64,000 nucleotides of DNA, taken from contig NZ_AP022870.1 of assembly GCF_011764545.1 (NCBI RefSeq), positions 8,996,001 through 9,060,000 of the forward strand, in the 5' to 3' direction. Made by a program: the position numbers and the translations under genes. Below, in pieces: positions 28,045 to 37,667 of the stretch. The number at the start of each line of letters is the position of its first letter. Positions within the stretch are counted from its first letter, which is position 1. The notes beneath the pieces are model-generated. The model was not told where the DNA came from. It searched no databases and saw only the letters and a program-made list of their open reading frames with translations. Source of the stretch: Phytohabitans flavus. GTDB lineage: Bacteria; Actinomycetota; Actinomycetes; Mycobacteriales; Micromonosporaceae.

Positions 28045-29889
28045 ATGACGAGACCAACACCAGAGACACTCGCCCACCGCGCACCGTCGCCGGCGATGCT
28101 CGCCGCTGCGGCCAACGCCGCCACTCCGGCGGCTCCGCCCGCCCCCGCCAAGGTCTCCGGCGCGGTAAGCCTCGTCAAGTCGCTCGAGGCGCTCGGCGTC
28201 GACGTCATGTTCGGCATCCCCGGCGGCACGATCCTGCCGGCGTACGACCCGATCTACGACTCCAGCGTCCGGCACATCCTGGTCCGCCACGAGCAGGGCG
28301 CGGGACACGCCGCCACCGGGTACGCGCAGGCGACCGGGAAGGTCGGCGTCTGCATCGCCACCTCGGGGCCGGGCGCGACAAACCTGGTCACCGCGATCGC
28401 GGACGCGTATATGGACTCCGTCCCGATCGTCGCGATCACCGGCCAGGTGTCTCGGCCCGCGATCGGCACGGACGCCTTCCAGGAGGCGGACATCCAGGGC
28501 ATCACCCTGCCGATCACCAAGCACAACTACCTGGTCACCACGGCGGACGAGATCCCGCGGGTGCTGGCCGAGGCGTTCCACCTCGCCTCGACCGGGCGCC
28601 CTGGGCCGGTGCTCGTCGACATCCCGAAGGACGTGCAGCAGGAGCTGACCACGTTCAACTGGCCGCCCACCATGGAGCTGCCCGGCTACCGGCCCACGCT
28701 GCACCCGCACGGCAAGCAGATCCGTGAGGCCGCGCGGCTGATGACCTCGGCCCGCCGCCCCGTGCTGTACGTCGGCGGCGGCGTCCTCAAGGCCCATGCC
28801 ACCGACAGCCTGCGCAAGCTGGCCGAGCTGACCGGCATCCCGGTCGTGACCACGCTGATGGCGCGCGGGGCGTTCCCCGACTCGCACCCCCAGCACGTGG
28901 GCATGCCCGGCATGCACGGCACCGTCGCGGCGGTGTACGCGCTACAGAAGGCCGACCTGCTTGTCGCTCTCGGCGCCCGCTTCGACGACCGGGTGACCGG
29001 CAAGCTCGACTCGTTCGCGCCGGACGCGGCGATCGTGCACGCCGACATCGACCCGGCCGAGATCGGCAAGAACCGCACCGCCGACGTGCCGATCGTGGGC
29101 GACGCCCGGCACGTCATCGACGAGCTGATCCAGGCCGTCTCGGCCGAGCGCGCGGCCGGCCGCACCGGCGACCGTACGGACTGGTGGGCTCAGCTGGACG
29201 ACCTGCGCGAGCGGTACCCGCTGGGCTGGGACGACCCGACCGACGGCACGCTCGCCCCGCAGTACGTCATCAAGCGGCTGGGCGAGATCGCCGGGCCGGA
29301 CGCGATCTACGTCGCCGGCGTCGGGCAGCACCAGATGTGGGCCTCCCAGTTCATCTCGTACGAGAAGCCGCACACCTGGCTCAACTCCGGTGGCGCCGGC
29401 ACGATGGGGTACGCGGTCCCGGCCGCGATGGGCGCCAAGGTCGGCAAGCCCGACACCACCGTGTGGGCGGTCGACGGCGACGGCTGCTTCCAGATGACCA
29501 ACCAGGAGCTGGCCACCTGCGCGCTGGAGGGCATCCCGATCAAGGTCGCCATCATCAACAACGGCAACCTCGGCATGGTGCGGCAGTGGCAGACGCTGTT
29601 CTACGGCGAGCGCTACTCCAACACTGATCTGGGCACCCACAAGCACCGCATCCCGGACTTCGTCAAGCTGGCCGAGGCGCTCGGCTGCGTCGGCCTGCGC
29701 TGCGAGAGCGCGGACGACGTCGACAAGACCATCAAGGCGGCCATGGAGATCAACGACGCGCCCGTCGTGATCGACTTCGTCGTCGGCAAGGACGCGATGG
29801 TCTGGCCGATGGTGGCCGCCGGCACCAGCAACGACGAGATCATGTTCGCCCGCGGCATGCGCCCGAGCTTCGACGAAGACGACCTGTGA
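28045..29889 (+). CDS. ilvB: Acetolactate (acetohydroxyacid) synthase, large subunit
   Basis: This 614-residue ThDP enzyme condenses pyruvate with pyruvate or 2-ketobutyrate, the first common step to Val/Leu and Ile. A disordered Ala/Pro-rich N-terminal extension of about 37 residues precedes VSLVKSLEALGVDVMFGIPG. The catalytic Glu is in HEQGAGHAATGYA. The C-terminal ThDP motif GDGCFQMTNQEL leads to NNGNLGMVRQWQ. It is followed by ilvN after 13 nt and then ilvC. The operon lies behind an attenuator. Confidence 0.97.
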   Translation: MTRPTPETLAHRAPSPAMLAAAANAATPAAPPAPAKVSGAVSLVKSLEALGVDVMFGIPGGTILPAYDPIYDSSVRHILVRHEQGAGHAATGYAQATGKVGVCIATSGPGATNLVTAIADAYMDSVPIVAITGQVSRPAIGTDAFQEADIQGITLPITKHNYLVTTADEIPRVLAEAFHLASTGRPGPVLVDIPKDVQQELTTFNWPPTMELPGYRPTLHPHGKQIREAARLMTSARRPVLYVGGGVLKAHATDSLRKLAELTGIPVVTTLMARGAFPDSHPQHVGMPGMHGTVAAVYALQKADLLVALGARFDDRVTGKLDSFAPDAAIVHADIDPAEIGKNRTADVPIVGDARHVIDELIQAVSAERAAGRTGDRTDWWAQLDDLRERYPLGWDDPTDGTLAPQYVIKRLGEIAGPDAIYVAGVGQHQMWASQFISYEKPHTWLNSGGAGTMGYAVPAAMGAKVGKPDTTVWAVDGDGCFQMTNQELATCALEGIPIKVAIINNGNLGMVRQWQTLFYGERYSNTDLGTHKHRIPDFVKLAEALGCVGLRCESADDVDKTIKAAMEINDAPVVIDFVVGKDAMVWPMVAAGTSNDEIMFARGMRPSFDEDDL

Positions 29890-29902
29890 GGTTGAGCGAT
29901 AG

Positions 29903-30418
29903 ATGACCAAGCACACGCTCTCCGTTCTCGTGGAGAACAAGCCGGGCATACTGGCCCGGGTCGCCGGGCTGTTCGCCCGCCGCGGGTTCAACATCGACTC
30001 GCTCGCCGTCGGGGAGACCGAGCACCCCGAGGTCTCCCGGATGACCATCGTGGTCAACGCCGAGGAGTCCCCGCTCGAGCAGGTCACCAAGCAGCTCAAC
30101 AAGCTGGTGCACGTTCTCAAGATCGTCGAGCTGGACCCGACCGTGGCCGTCCAGCGGGAGCTGCTCCTCGTGAAGGTCCGGGCCGACCGCCCGGTCCGCT
30201 CGCAGGTACTCGAGACGGTCAACCTCTTCCGCGCGCGCGTCGTCGACGTCGCGCCGGACACGCTCACGATCGAGGCCACCGGCACGGCCGACAAGCTGGA
30301 CGCGTTGCTGCGCGACCTCGAGCCGTACGGAATCAAGGAAATGGTCCAATCCGGCATGGTGGCGATCGGCCGCGGGTCGCGCTCGATCACAACAGGGCCG
30401 GCGCTGCGCGCCGCCTGA
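29903..30418 (+). CDS. ilvN: Acetolactate synthase, small regulatory subunit
   Basis: This 171-residue subunit has the ACT domain HTLSVLVENKPGILARVAGLFARRGFNIDSL-type block at residues 3-35 (LVENKPGILARVAG seen) and the C-terminal ALS_ss_C domain. It binds valine or another branched-chain amino acid to feed back on IlvB. The ATG is 13 nt after the ilvB stop. Confidence 0.96.
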   Translation: MTKHTLSVLVENKPGILARVAGLFARRGFNIDSLAVGETEHPEVSRMTIVVNAEESPLEQVTKQLNKLVHVLKIVELDPTVAVQRELLLVKVRADRPVRSQVLETVNLFRARVVDVAPDTLTIEATGTADKLDALLRDLEPYGIKEMVQSGMVAIGRGSRSITTGPALRAA

Positions 30419-30424
30419 CACTGG

Positions 30425-30455
30425 CCGGCGGTGCGCGGGAGACCGCGACCGCCGG
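30425..30455 (+). other. Intercistronic hairpin between ilvN and ilvC
   Basis: CCGGCGG and CGCGG pair with CCGCG and CCGCCGG around a GAGA loop, with small internal asymmetry. There is no T-run. It may slow or process the transcript so that ilvC is made at a different level from ilvBN. Confidence 0.5.
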
Positions 30456-30478
30456 GAACGAACCAAGGAAGGAAAGAA

Positions 30479-31492
<1,014 letters not shown>

Positions 31493-31516
31493 GTTCCTTC
31501 ACCTGAGCACCACCGT

Positions 31517-31551
31517 CAAGGCGCCCTCCGACGACCGGGGGGCGCCTTGAT
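31517..31551 (+). terminator. Terminator after ilvBNC
   Basis: TCAAGGCGCCC pairs perfectly with GGGCGCCTTGA around a 13-nt loop that itself can pair further. It lies 25 nt beyond the ilvC stop. Confidence 0.8.
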
Positions 31552-31680
31552 CACGGTACGGGCGAGACTGCGTTACCAGCAGATTGCGCGCGTGGAACTA
31601 TTACGAACGAGACCCCCACCTTCCCCCCAATCTGTCTTCGCTTACGCGCACTTAATCGAACCCTCAGGTACCGTCGATTC

Positions 31681-32910
31681 ATGCGTCTGGAGCAACCGCA
31701 CCGAACAGAGCGCTTCGGCGCCGTACGGATCCATGAGCTTCAGCGCGTCATCGAGCTGGACTCGGGCGCGCAACGCGGCGCTGACCAGGCCGGATCCCAT
31801 AGTCAGCTGGTGCCGCCCGACGCGATGCGAGCGGTCGAGGAGGAATTGGTCGTCGTTATTCCGTGCATGAATGAGACACGCAGAGTAATTGAGGGTGTGC
31901 TCTCTGGAATTCCGCACGACTGTCTCATCATTCTCGTGAGTAACAGTGCTCGCCAGCCCGTCGATCGGTACGAGATTGAGGTGCAGAGCCTGGAGCAGTT
32001 CTGCCGCTCGGCGGAGCGGCCTGCTTTGGCGATTCACCAGCGCGACCCCGGCTTGGCCGCCGCGATGAAGGCGGCCGGCATGCCGGAGCTGATTGACGAC
32101 GAGGGACTGGTCCGCACCGGCAAGGGCGAGGCAATGCTGATCGGCATGGCGCTGGCCGCCGTGACCGGCCGCCGCTACCTGGGCTACGTCGACGCCGACA
32201 ACTACGTGCCCGGCGCGGTCAACGAGTACTGCAAGGCGTATGCGGCCGGCCTGCACCTGGCCTCGGCCGACAGCCCGTACTCGATGGTCCGCATCTCCTG
32301 GCACTCCAAGCCGAAGCTGCGCGACGGCCGCCTCTTCTTCAGCCGCCGCGGCCGCAGCTCGGAAGTCACCAACATGTTCCTCAACCGGCTCGTCGCCGAG
32401 TACTCCGGCTTCGGCACGGAGGTGATCGCGACCGGCAACGCCGGCGAGCATGCGCTCAGCCTCGAGCTCGGCCTGCGGATGCGGCTGGCCGGCGGGTTCG
32501 CGGTGGAGCCGTTCGAGTACGTCGAGCTGTTCGAGCAGTTCGGCGGCGTACTCCCGGTCGTCTCCTCGCAGGTGCTGCCGCACTCCGTGCCAGTGCTTCA
32601 GATCGAAACGCGCAACCCGCACTTCCACGACAACAAGGGCGAGGACCACGTCAAGGGGATGCGGACGCAGGCCCTCAACGTGCTGTACCACTCGCCCGTC
32701 GCGCTGCCGGCCGTGCGCGAGGCGATCCTGGAGTTCATGGTCTCGGAGGGCGCGCTGGCACCGGGGGAGGAGCCGCCGCGGGAGCGGATCTACCCGCCGG
32801 TCGGTGCGCTGGCCTTCGACACCTTCCTGGACGCGCTCAGCTCGGAGGCGACGTCGTTCCGGCAGGTGGGCCGCGAGCTGGCTCGTGTCGATCGTCACTC
32901 GGTGGCCTGA
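31681..32910 (+). CDS. mpgS: Mannosyl-3-phosphoglycerate synthase
   Basis: This 409-residue glycosyltransferase matches the MPGS family: the N-terminal MRLEQPHRTERFG and ELQRVIELDSG, VVVIPCMNE (nucleotide-sugar fold), NSARQPVDRYE, and the metal-binding GYVDADNYVPGAVNEY motif. It should join mannose from GDP-mannose to 3-phosphoglycerate, the first step to the solute mannosylglycerate. The matching phosphatase (MpgP) is not adjacent. The next gene, serA, uses the same substrate, 3-phosphoglycerate. A TACCGT ends 6 nt before the ATG (leaderless). About the first 100 codons are visibly A/T-richer than their neighbours. Confidence 0.88.
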   Translation: MRLEQPHRTERFGAVRIHELQRVIELDSGAQRGADQAGSHSQLVPPDAMRAVEEELVVVIPCMNETRRVIEGVLSGIPHDCLIILVSNSARQPVDRYEIEVQSLEQFCRSAERPALAIHQRDPGLAAAMKAAGMPELIDDEGLVRTGKGEAMLIGMALAAVTGRRYLGYVDADNYVPGAVNEYCKAYAAGLHLASADSPYSMVRISWHSKPKLRDGRLFFSRRGRSSEVTNMFLNRLVAEYSGFGTEVIATGNAGEHALSLELGLRMRLAGGFAVEPFEYVELFEQFGGVLPVVSSQVLPHSVPVLQIETRNPHFHDNKGEDHVKGMRTQALNVLYHSPVALPAVREAILEFMVSEGALAPGEEPPRERIYPPVGALAFDTFLDALSSEATSFRQVGRELARVDRHSVA

Positions 32911-33183
32911 CCGCCGGTTACGTCGCATTTGTAAAGGGTTGTGAGGGCGCTCACGCCAAGGCGGGAGCGACTGAGCGTCCTCGTGCGCCTACGATCGCGG
33001 AATAGGGCACGCACGCTCTCCCCGCGCCAATCGTCGCGCCCAGACGGGCGGCGTGACGGAGGGCGAAGACCGCGAGAGCCGTCCGCTCGCGGGGAGGCGC
33101 AGGGCGCAGAGCGGCGCGCTGTACGGCCACACACTCAAGGTCGACGCGCTGCCGATAACCCGCCCACAACCCCACGAGGACAG
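32911..33183 (+). other. 273-bp leader region of serA
   Basis: No gene is seen here. The G+C-rich stretch has several possible stems (for example CGCGAG with CTCGCG at 33070-33092). It could be a long structured 5' UTR of serA, but it matches no riboswitch class that I recognise. Confidence 0.4.
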
Positions 33184-34782
33184 ATGACTTCCGTCGTACT
33201 GATCGCTGAAGAGCTCGCTCCCGCCGCTATCGACGTGCTCGCGCATGACTTCGACGTCCGTCATGTCGATGGCACCGACCGGCCGGCTCTACTCGCCGCG
33301 CTGGCGGAGGCCGACGCCGTGATCGTCCGTTCCGCCACCCAGGTCGACGCCGAGGCGATCGCCGCCGCCCCGCGCCTCAAGGTCGTCGCCCGGGCCGGGG
33401 TCGGTCTCGACAACGTCGAGGTGCCCGCCGCCACCGCCCGCGGCGTGATGGTCGTCAACGCGCCCACCTCCAACATCGTCTCCGCCGCCGAGCAGGCCCT
33501 CGCGCTGCTGCTCGCGGTCGCGCGCAACACCGCCAGTGCCAGCGCCGCGCTCAAGGCCGGCGAGTGGAAGCGTTCCAAGTACACCGGCGTGGAGATCCAG
33601 GGCAAGACCGTCGGCGTGGTCGGTCTGGGGCGTATCGGCGTGCTCTTCGCCCAGCGGATCGCCGCCTTCGGCACCCGCCTGATCGCGTACGACCCCTATG
33701 TGCAGCCGGCCCGTGCGGCCCAGCTCGGCGTCCGCCTTGTCGGGCTCGACGAGCTGCTGCGGGAGAGCGACTTCATCTCGATCCACCTGCCCAAGACGCC
33801 GGAGACTGTGGGGCTCATCGGCGAAAAGGAGCTGGCGATCGTCAAGCCGGGCGTGCGGATCGTCAACGCCGCTCGTGGCGGGCTGATCGACGAGCAGGCG
33901 CTCGCCGACGCGATCGCCGAGGGCCGGGTGGGCGGCGCCGGCATCGACGTGTACGCGAAGGAGCCTTGCACCGCGTCGCCGCTGTTCGCGTTCGACAACG
34001 TGGTGGCCACCCCGCACCTCGGCGCGTCCACCGCCGAGGCGCAGGACAAGGCGGGCCTCGCGGTCGCCAAGAGCGTCAAGCTTGCGCTACAGGGCGAGTT
34101 CGTGCCGGACGCGGTCAACGTGCAGGCCGGTGGCGTGGTCGCGGAGGACGTGCGGCCGCTGCTCCCGCTCGCCGAGAAGCTCGGCAGGGTCTTCACCGCG
34201 GTGGCCGGTGGGGTGGCCGCCAGCGTGACCGTCGAGGTGCGCGGCGAGGCGGTCGCCAACGAGGTGGCGGTGCTCAAGCTCGCTACCACCAAGGGCCTTT
34301 TCGCCGCGGTGGTCGACGAGCAGGTCACGTACGTCAACGCGCCGCTCTTCGCGGCCGACCGGGGTGTCGAGGTCGACCTGGCCACGTTCGCCGACTCGGC
34401 CGACGAGCCGACGCTCGTCACCGTGCGAGGCGCGCTGCCCGACGGCCGTACGGTCAGCGTCTCCGGCACGGTGGTCGTCAGTGGCACCAAGGAGACGATC
34501 AAGCTCACCGAGGTCGACGGCTTCGACATCGAGCTGACCGCCGACGGCATCCTGCTCTTCTTCCGGTACGCGGACCGGCCCGGCGTCGTCGGCGCGATCG
34601 GCTCGATCCTCGGCGAGTCGGGCGTCAACATCGCGGCGATGCAGGTGGCCCGGCGCGAGGCCGGCGGCGAGGCGCTGATGACGCTCACCGTCGACTCCTC
34701 GGTCGGCGCCGAGCTGCTCACCCAGGCCGCCGACGTGATCGGCGCGACCGCGGCGAGCGCGGCCGACCTGCGCGAGGAGTAG
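33184..34782 (+). CDS. serA: D-3-phosphoglycerate dehydrogenase
   Basis: This 532-residue enzyme starts serine synthesis by oxidising 3-phosphoglycerate. It has the long actinobacterial form: a catalytic/NAD domain (RAGVGLDNVEVPAA; VGVVGLGRIGVLFAQR; ARGGLIDEQAL with the Arg; catalytic His in ATPHLGAST), an ASB domain at about 320-450, and a C-terminal ACT domain (RPGVVGAIGSILGESGVNIA) for serine feedback. The ATG follows CACGAGGAC. Upstream in-frame extension to 32941 has no family likeness. Confidence 0.96.
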   Translation: MTSVVLIAEELAPAAIDVLAHDFDVRHVDGTDRPALLAALAEADAVIVRSATQVDAEAIAAAPRLKVVARAGVGLDNVEVPAATARGVMVVNAPTSNIVSAAEQALALLLAVARNTASASAALKAGEWKRSKYTGVEIQGKTVGVVGLGRIGVLFAQRIAAFGTRLIAYDPYVQPARAAQLGVRLVGLDELLRESDFISIHLPKTPETVGLIGEKELAIVKPGVRIVNAARGGLIDEQALADAIAEGRVGGAGIDVYAKEPCTASPLFAFDNVVATPHLGASTAEAQDKAGLAVAKSVKLALQGEFVPDAVNVQAGGVVAEDVRPLLPLAEKLGRVFTAVAGGVAASVTVEVRGEAVANEVAVLKLATTKGLFAAVVDEQVTYVNAPLFAADRGVEVDLATFADSADEPTLVTVRGALPDGRTVSVSGTVVVSGTKETIKLTEVDGFDIELTADGILLFFRYADRPGVVGAIGSILGESGVNIAAMQVARREAGGEALMTLTVDSSVGAELLTQAADVIGATAASAADLREE

Positions 34783-34796
34783 GCCAAACTACGCGA

Positions 34797-34828
34797 AAAG
34801 GGCTCCTCGCCGCCGCGGGGAGCCCTTT
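34797..34828 (+). terminator. Terminator between serA and a convergent hypothetical gene
   Basis: AAAGGGCTCC plus CGC pairs with GCG plus GGAGCCCTTT around CGCC, 15 nt after the serA stop. The convergent gene stops at 34830, so the hairpin serves both strands. Confidence 0.8.
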
Positions 34829-34829
34829 C

Positions 34830-35183
34830 TCATCTGACCCGGGTCGGCGGTGGATAGACCGTGCCGTCCTGGAGGTCGAGCAGCATGAGGTCGTTTTCGC
34901 CGGCGAAGTACTCGATCGCCTCCAGCACGGCGTCGGCGCACGACTCGCTGAGGCACATCAGGACGTGGTCGGTCGCGACATGCAGTGGCGCGGCGGCCCA
35001 CGGGCTGTCGGCGACCGGCAGCCGATCCGGCCACCGGGCGGTCAGCTCGGCGTAGAACCTGCCGATGCGGCGGTCGACTGCGCCTGCCGCGTGCTCACCT
35101 TCGCGGCACAGCTCGTACGCCGCCCGTACGTCCGCTGGCGTGGCGCCAGCGTCGAGGGCCCACACGACGAGGTCAAAACTCAC
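34830..35183 (-). CDS. Conserved hypothetical protein
   Basis: This 117-residue soluble protein starts at GTG 35183 (MSFDLVVWALDAG). The SFDLVVWALDAGATPADVRAAYELC opening is typical of a small family found as orphans in actinomycetes. There is no signal or TM. Function is unknown. An alternative start at 35276 would cross a region without coding character. Confidence 0.65.
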   Translation of the reverse strand: MSFDLVVWALDAGATPADVRAAYELCREGEHAAGAVDRRIGRFYAELTARWPDRLPVADSPWAAAPLHVATDHVLMCLSESCADAVLEAIEYFAGENDLMLLDLQDGTVYPPPTRVR

Positions 35184-35390
35184 GGGCACAGATATTGCCA
35201 CCCAGTGAACGCCCAAAGGCGCCCACCCCACGCGACACGCGGCGGGCGTGCCTGTCTTGCGCCGGGTCGGGGCCAATCGATAGCGTATTTACACGGTTAC
35301 GCACCGCGTGGGCGGGTCTTCGGGTGACTCGGCGGCGAGGTGTGTCGCCGCACCTCCCGTGTGCGCGAGCCACGCGTGCCCGAACTTGAC

Positions 35391-35433
35391 GATCAGCCTC
35401 CGCGGTCACTTGCCGAGACCGCGGAGGCTGATC
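35391..35433 (-). terminator. Large stem-loop, probable terminator of the apbE-like gene
   Basis: A perfect 17-bp stem (GATCAGCCTCCGCGGTC) closes a 9-nt loop. It lies 100 bp after the apbE-like stop and faces the 35183 gene upstream region, so it may insulate both. Confidence 0.7.
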
Positions 35434-35533
35434 TTCCTTACCCCCTGGAGCTGGACCCTTCAATCTGGACCCGTACGGCCCGTGCGCCCCCACGGCGACC
35501 GCACCTGGGAGATTGGCAGGTCCATTGAATGCC

Positions 35534-36406
35534 TCAGGACGGACGGCAGTCGGCGAAGAGCATCCGATAACCGTCCACTGTGGGAAACCAGCCCAGCCCG
35601 GCCGGCCCGGCGGCGAACAGGGCAGTGGCGTAGGCGTCGGCGATGGCCAGGTCGGGACCGGTCACGACGGCCGCGCCCACGTGGCGGACCATCTCGCCGG
35701 TGTGCGGGTCGACCACGTGACCCCGGTGGCCGGTGACGCCGGAGGTGCCGACCGCGCCCTCGCTCATCTCCAGCATCATCGCCACCCGGCGTGGCTCGCG
35801 CGGGTCGTGGATCGCGACCCGCCACGGCCCACCGTGCGGCGCGTTGCCCCGCACCGCCAGGTCGGCCTCGCTGACCACCGCGTAGTCGCTGATGCCGGCG
35901 GCGCGCAGCCGGGCCGCGGCCCGCTCCACCGCCCACCCCTTGAGCAGGCCGCCCGGGTCGAAGCCGCCGGGCACCGCCCAGGCGTCGAACCACCCGTCGG
36001 TGGCCGCGCGCATCGCGTCGCAGCGGGCGACGATGTCGGCGAGCGGCGGATACGCCTCGGGGGTGACCTCACCGCGGCGCAGCAGCGACACAAGGCTGCC
36101 GCGGCGTAGCGGGCTGTAGGTCACGTCGATCGCGCGGAGCTCGGCGACCGCGTCGGCGATGGCCAGGCTGACCGTGCGGCGGGTCATCCACTCCGGTGCG
36201 ACGAGCATCAGCGAGAAGTCGGCGGCCGAGGTGTGCACCGCGTGGCGGGCGACAAGGCGGCCCGTGACGGCGGCGGTGGCGGCACCGAACGGCCTGTTGG
36301 CCGGGCCCTGGTAGCCGAGCCAGAGGTCGGCGCGCCCCCGCCCCTCTCTCGGCCGCCCCGCCCGCGCGACGCTTCTGCTCGGCATCGGGGCCTGCTGGAT
36401 CGCCAT
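35534..36406 (-). CDS. apbE: FAD:protein FMN transferase (ApbE family)
   Basis: This 290-residue protein has family motifs in order: GGFDPGGLLKGWAVERAA, a SEADLAVRGN segment in place of the usual GGD, GAVGTSGVTGHRGHVVDPHTG and DLAIADAYATALFAAG. ApbE enzymes attach FMN to threonine in proteins of the RnfG/NqrC type. No signal peptide is evident, and the usual GGD motif is altered, so activity is not certain. No FMN-binding partner is next to it. A TACCTT lies 7 nt before the ATG. Confidence 0.82.
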   Translation of the reverse strand: MAIQQAPMPSRSVARAGRPREGRGRADLWLGYQGPANRPFGAATAAVTGRLVARHAVHTSAADFSLMLVAPEWMTRRTVSLAIADAVAELRAIDVTYSPLRRGSLVSLLRRGEVTPEAYPPLADIVARCDAMRAATDGWFDAWAVPGGFDPGGLLKGWAVERAAARLRAAGISDYAVVSEADLAVRGNAPHGGPWRVAIHDPREPRRVAMMLEMSEGAVGTSGVTGHRGHVVDPHTGEMVRHVGAAVVTGPDLAIADAYATALFAAGPAGLGWFPTVDGYRMLFADCRPS

Positions 36407-36551
36407 GATGGAGAAGGTAGGCCCTCAAGTTGACCGGATCATGGGGATTACCTGAGAAAGACCTGTGTACCGGATGGTGGGACTCGGCGCCCGAGAATCG
36501 GGACGGGGGATTAACGTTTCTTCAGCAGTGGTCTGACGAAGGGGTTTTGCT

Positions 36552-37583
36552 GTGGCTCGCATCGCGGTGGTCGCCGGTGACGGTATCGGGACCGAGGTGG
36601 TCGCGCAGGCCCGCAAGGTCATCGACGCCGTGCTCCCCGGTGTGACCGCGACGGAGTACGACTTGGGCGCCGCGCGCTACCACCGCACCGGCGAGGTGCT
36701 GCCCGACTCCGTGCTCGCCGAGCTGGCCCAGCACGACGCGATCCTGCTCGGTGCCGTCGGTGACCCGAGCGTGCCGCCGGGCGTGCTGGAGCGCGGCCTG
36801 CTGCTCAAGCTCCGCTTCGCCTTCGACCAGTACGTCAACCTTCGTCCCGCCCGCCTCTGGCCGGGCACCACCGGCCCGCTCGCCACGGTCAAGCCGGGCG
36901 AGATCGACTTCGTCGTGGTGCGCGAGGGCACCGAGGGGCTGTACGCGGGGGCTGGTGGCACGCTGCACCGCGACACGCCCGCCGAGGTCGCGACCGAGGA
37001 GAGCCTCAACACGCGGCACGGCGTCGAGCGGGTCATCCGCGACGCGTTCGAGCGGGCCCAGCGCCGCGAGCGGCGCAAGGTGACGCTGGTCCACAAGACA
37101 AACGTCCTCACCCACGCGGGTTCGCTGTGGTCGCGCGCCTTCGCCGCGGTCAAGGCCGACTTCCCGGACGTGGAGACGGAGTACCAGCACGTCGACGCGG
37201 CCGCCATGTACCTGGTGACCCAGCCGCAGCGCTACGACGTGGTGGTCACCGACAACCTCTTCGGTGACATCCTCACCGACATCGCCGCCGCCGTTACGGG
37301 CGGTATCGGGCTCGCCGCGAGCGGCTGCATCAACCCGTCGCGCGAGTTTCCATCGATGTTCGAGCCGGTCCACGGGTCGGCCCCGGACATCGCCGGCAAG
37401 GGCCTGGCCGACCCGGTCGCGGCCGTACTGTCGGCGTCCCTCCTGCTCGAACACCTCGGCCACGCGGACGCGTCTCGTCGAGTATTCGAGGCGGTCGCGG
37501 CCGAGCTGGCGTCCCGTACCCCGGGCACCCCGCTGCGCACCGCCGAGGTCGGCGACCGGCTCGCCACCGCTGCCGCGGCGTAG
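36552..37583 (+). CDS. leuB: 3-isopropylmalate dehydrogenase
   Basis: This 343-residue enzyme oxidises 3-isopropylmalate in leucine synthesis. It starts ARIAVVAGDGIGTEVV and carries VVREGTEGLYAG, VTLVHKTNVL with the catalytic Lys, VTDNLFGDILTDI with metal-binding Asp residues, and FEPVHGSAPDIAGKG. The GTG start follows GAAGGGG. ilvE begins 84 nt downstream, so they may share a transcript, although a TATCCT -10 lies just upstream of ilvE. Confidence 0.95.
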   Translation: MARIAVVAGDGIGTEVVAQARKVIDAVLPGVTATEYDLGAARYHRTGEVLPDSVLAELAQHDAILLGAVGDPSVPPGVLERGLLLKLRFAFDQYVNLRPARLWPGTTGPLATVKPGEIDFVVVREGTEGLYAGAGGTLHRDTPAEVATEESLNTRHGVERVIRDAFERAQRRERRKVTLVHKTNVLTHAGSLWSRAFAAVKADFPDVETEYQHVDAAAMYLVTQPQRYDVVVTDNLFGDILTDIAAAVTGGIGLAASGCINPSREFPSMFEPVHGSAPDIAGKGLADPVAAVLSASLLLEHLGHADASRRVFEAVAAELASRTPGTPLRTAEVGDRLATAAAA

Positions 37584-37667
37584 CCGTCCCTCTTCCCCTT
37601 TCACCCCGCGCCATTTAACGAGCGTTCGGGGTATCCTGCATTCCCATACCTATGGAGGTCCAGCGCG

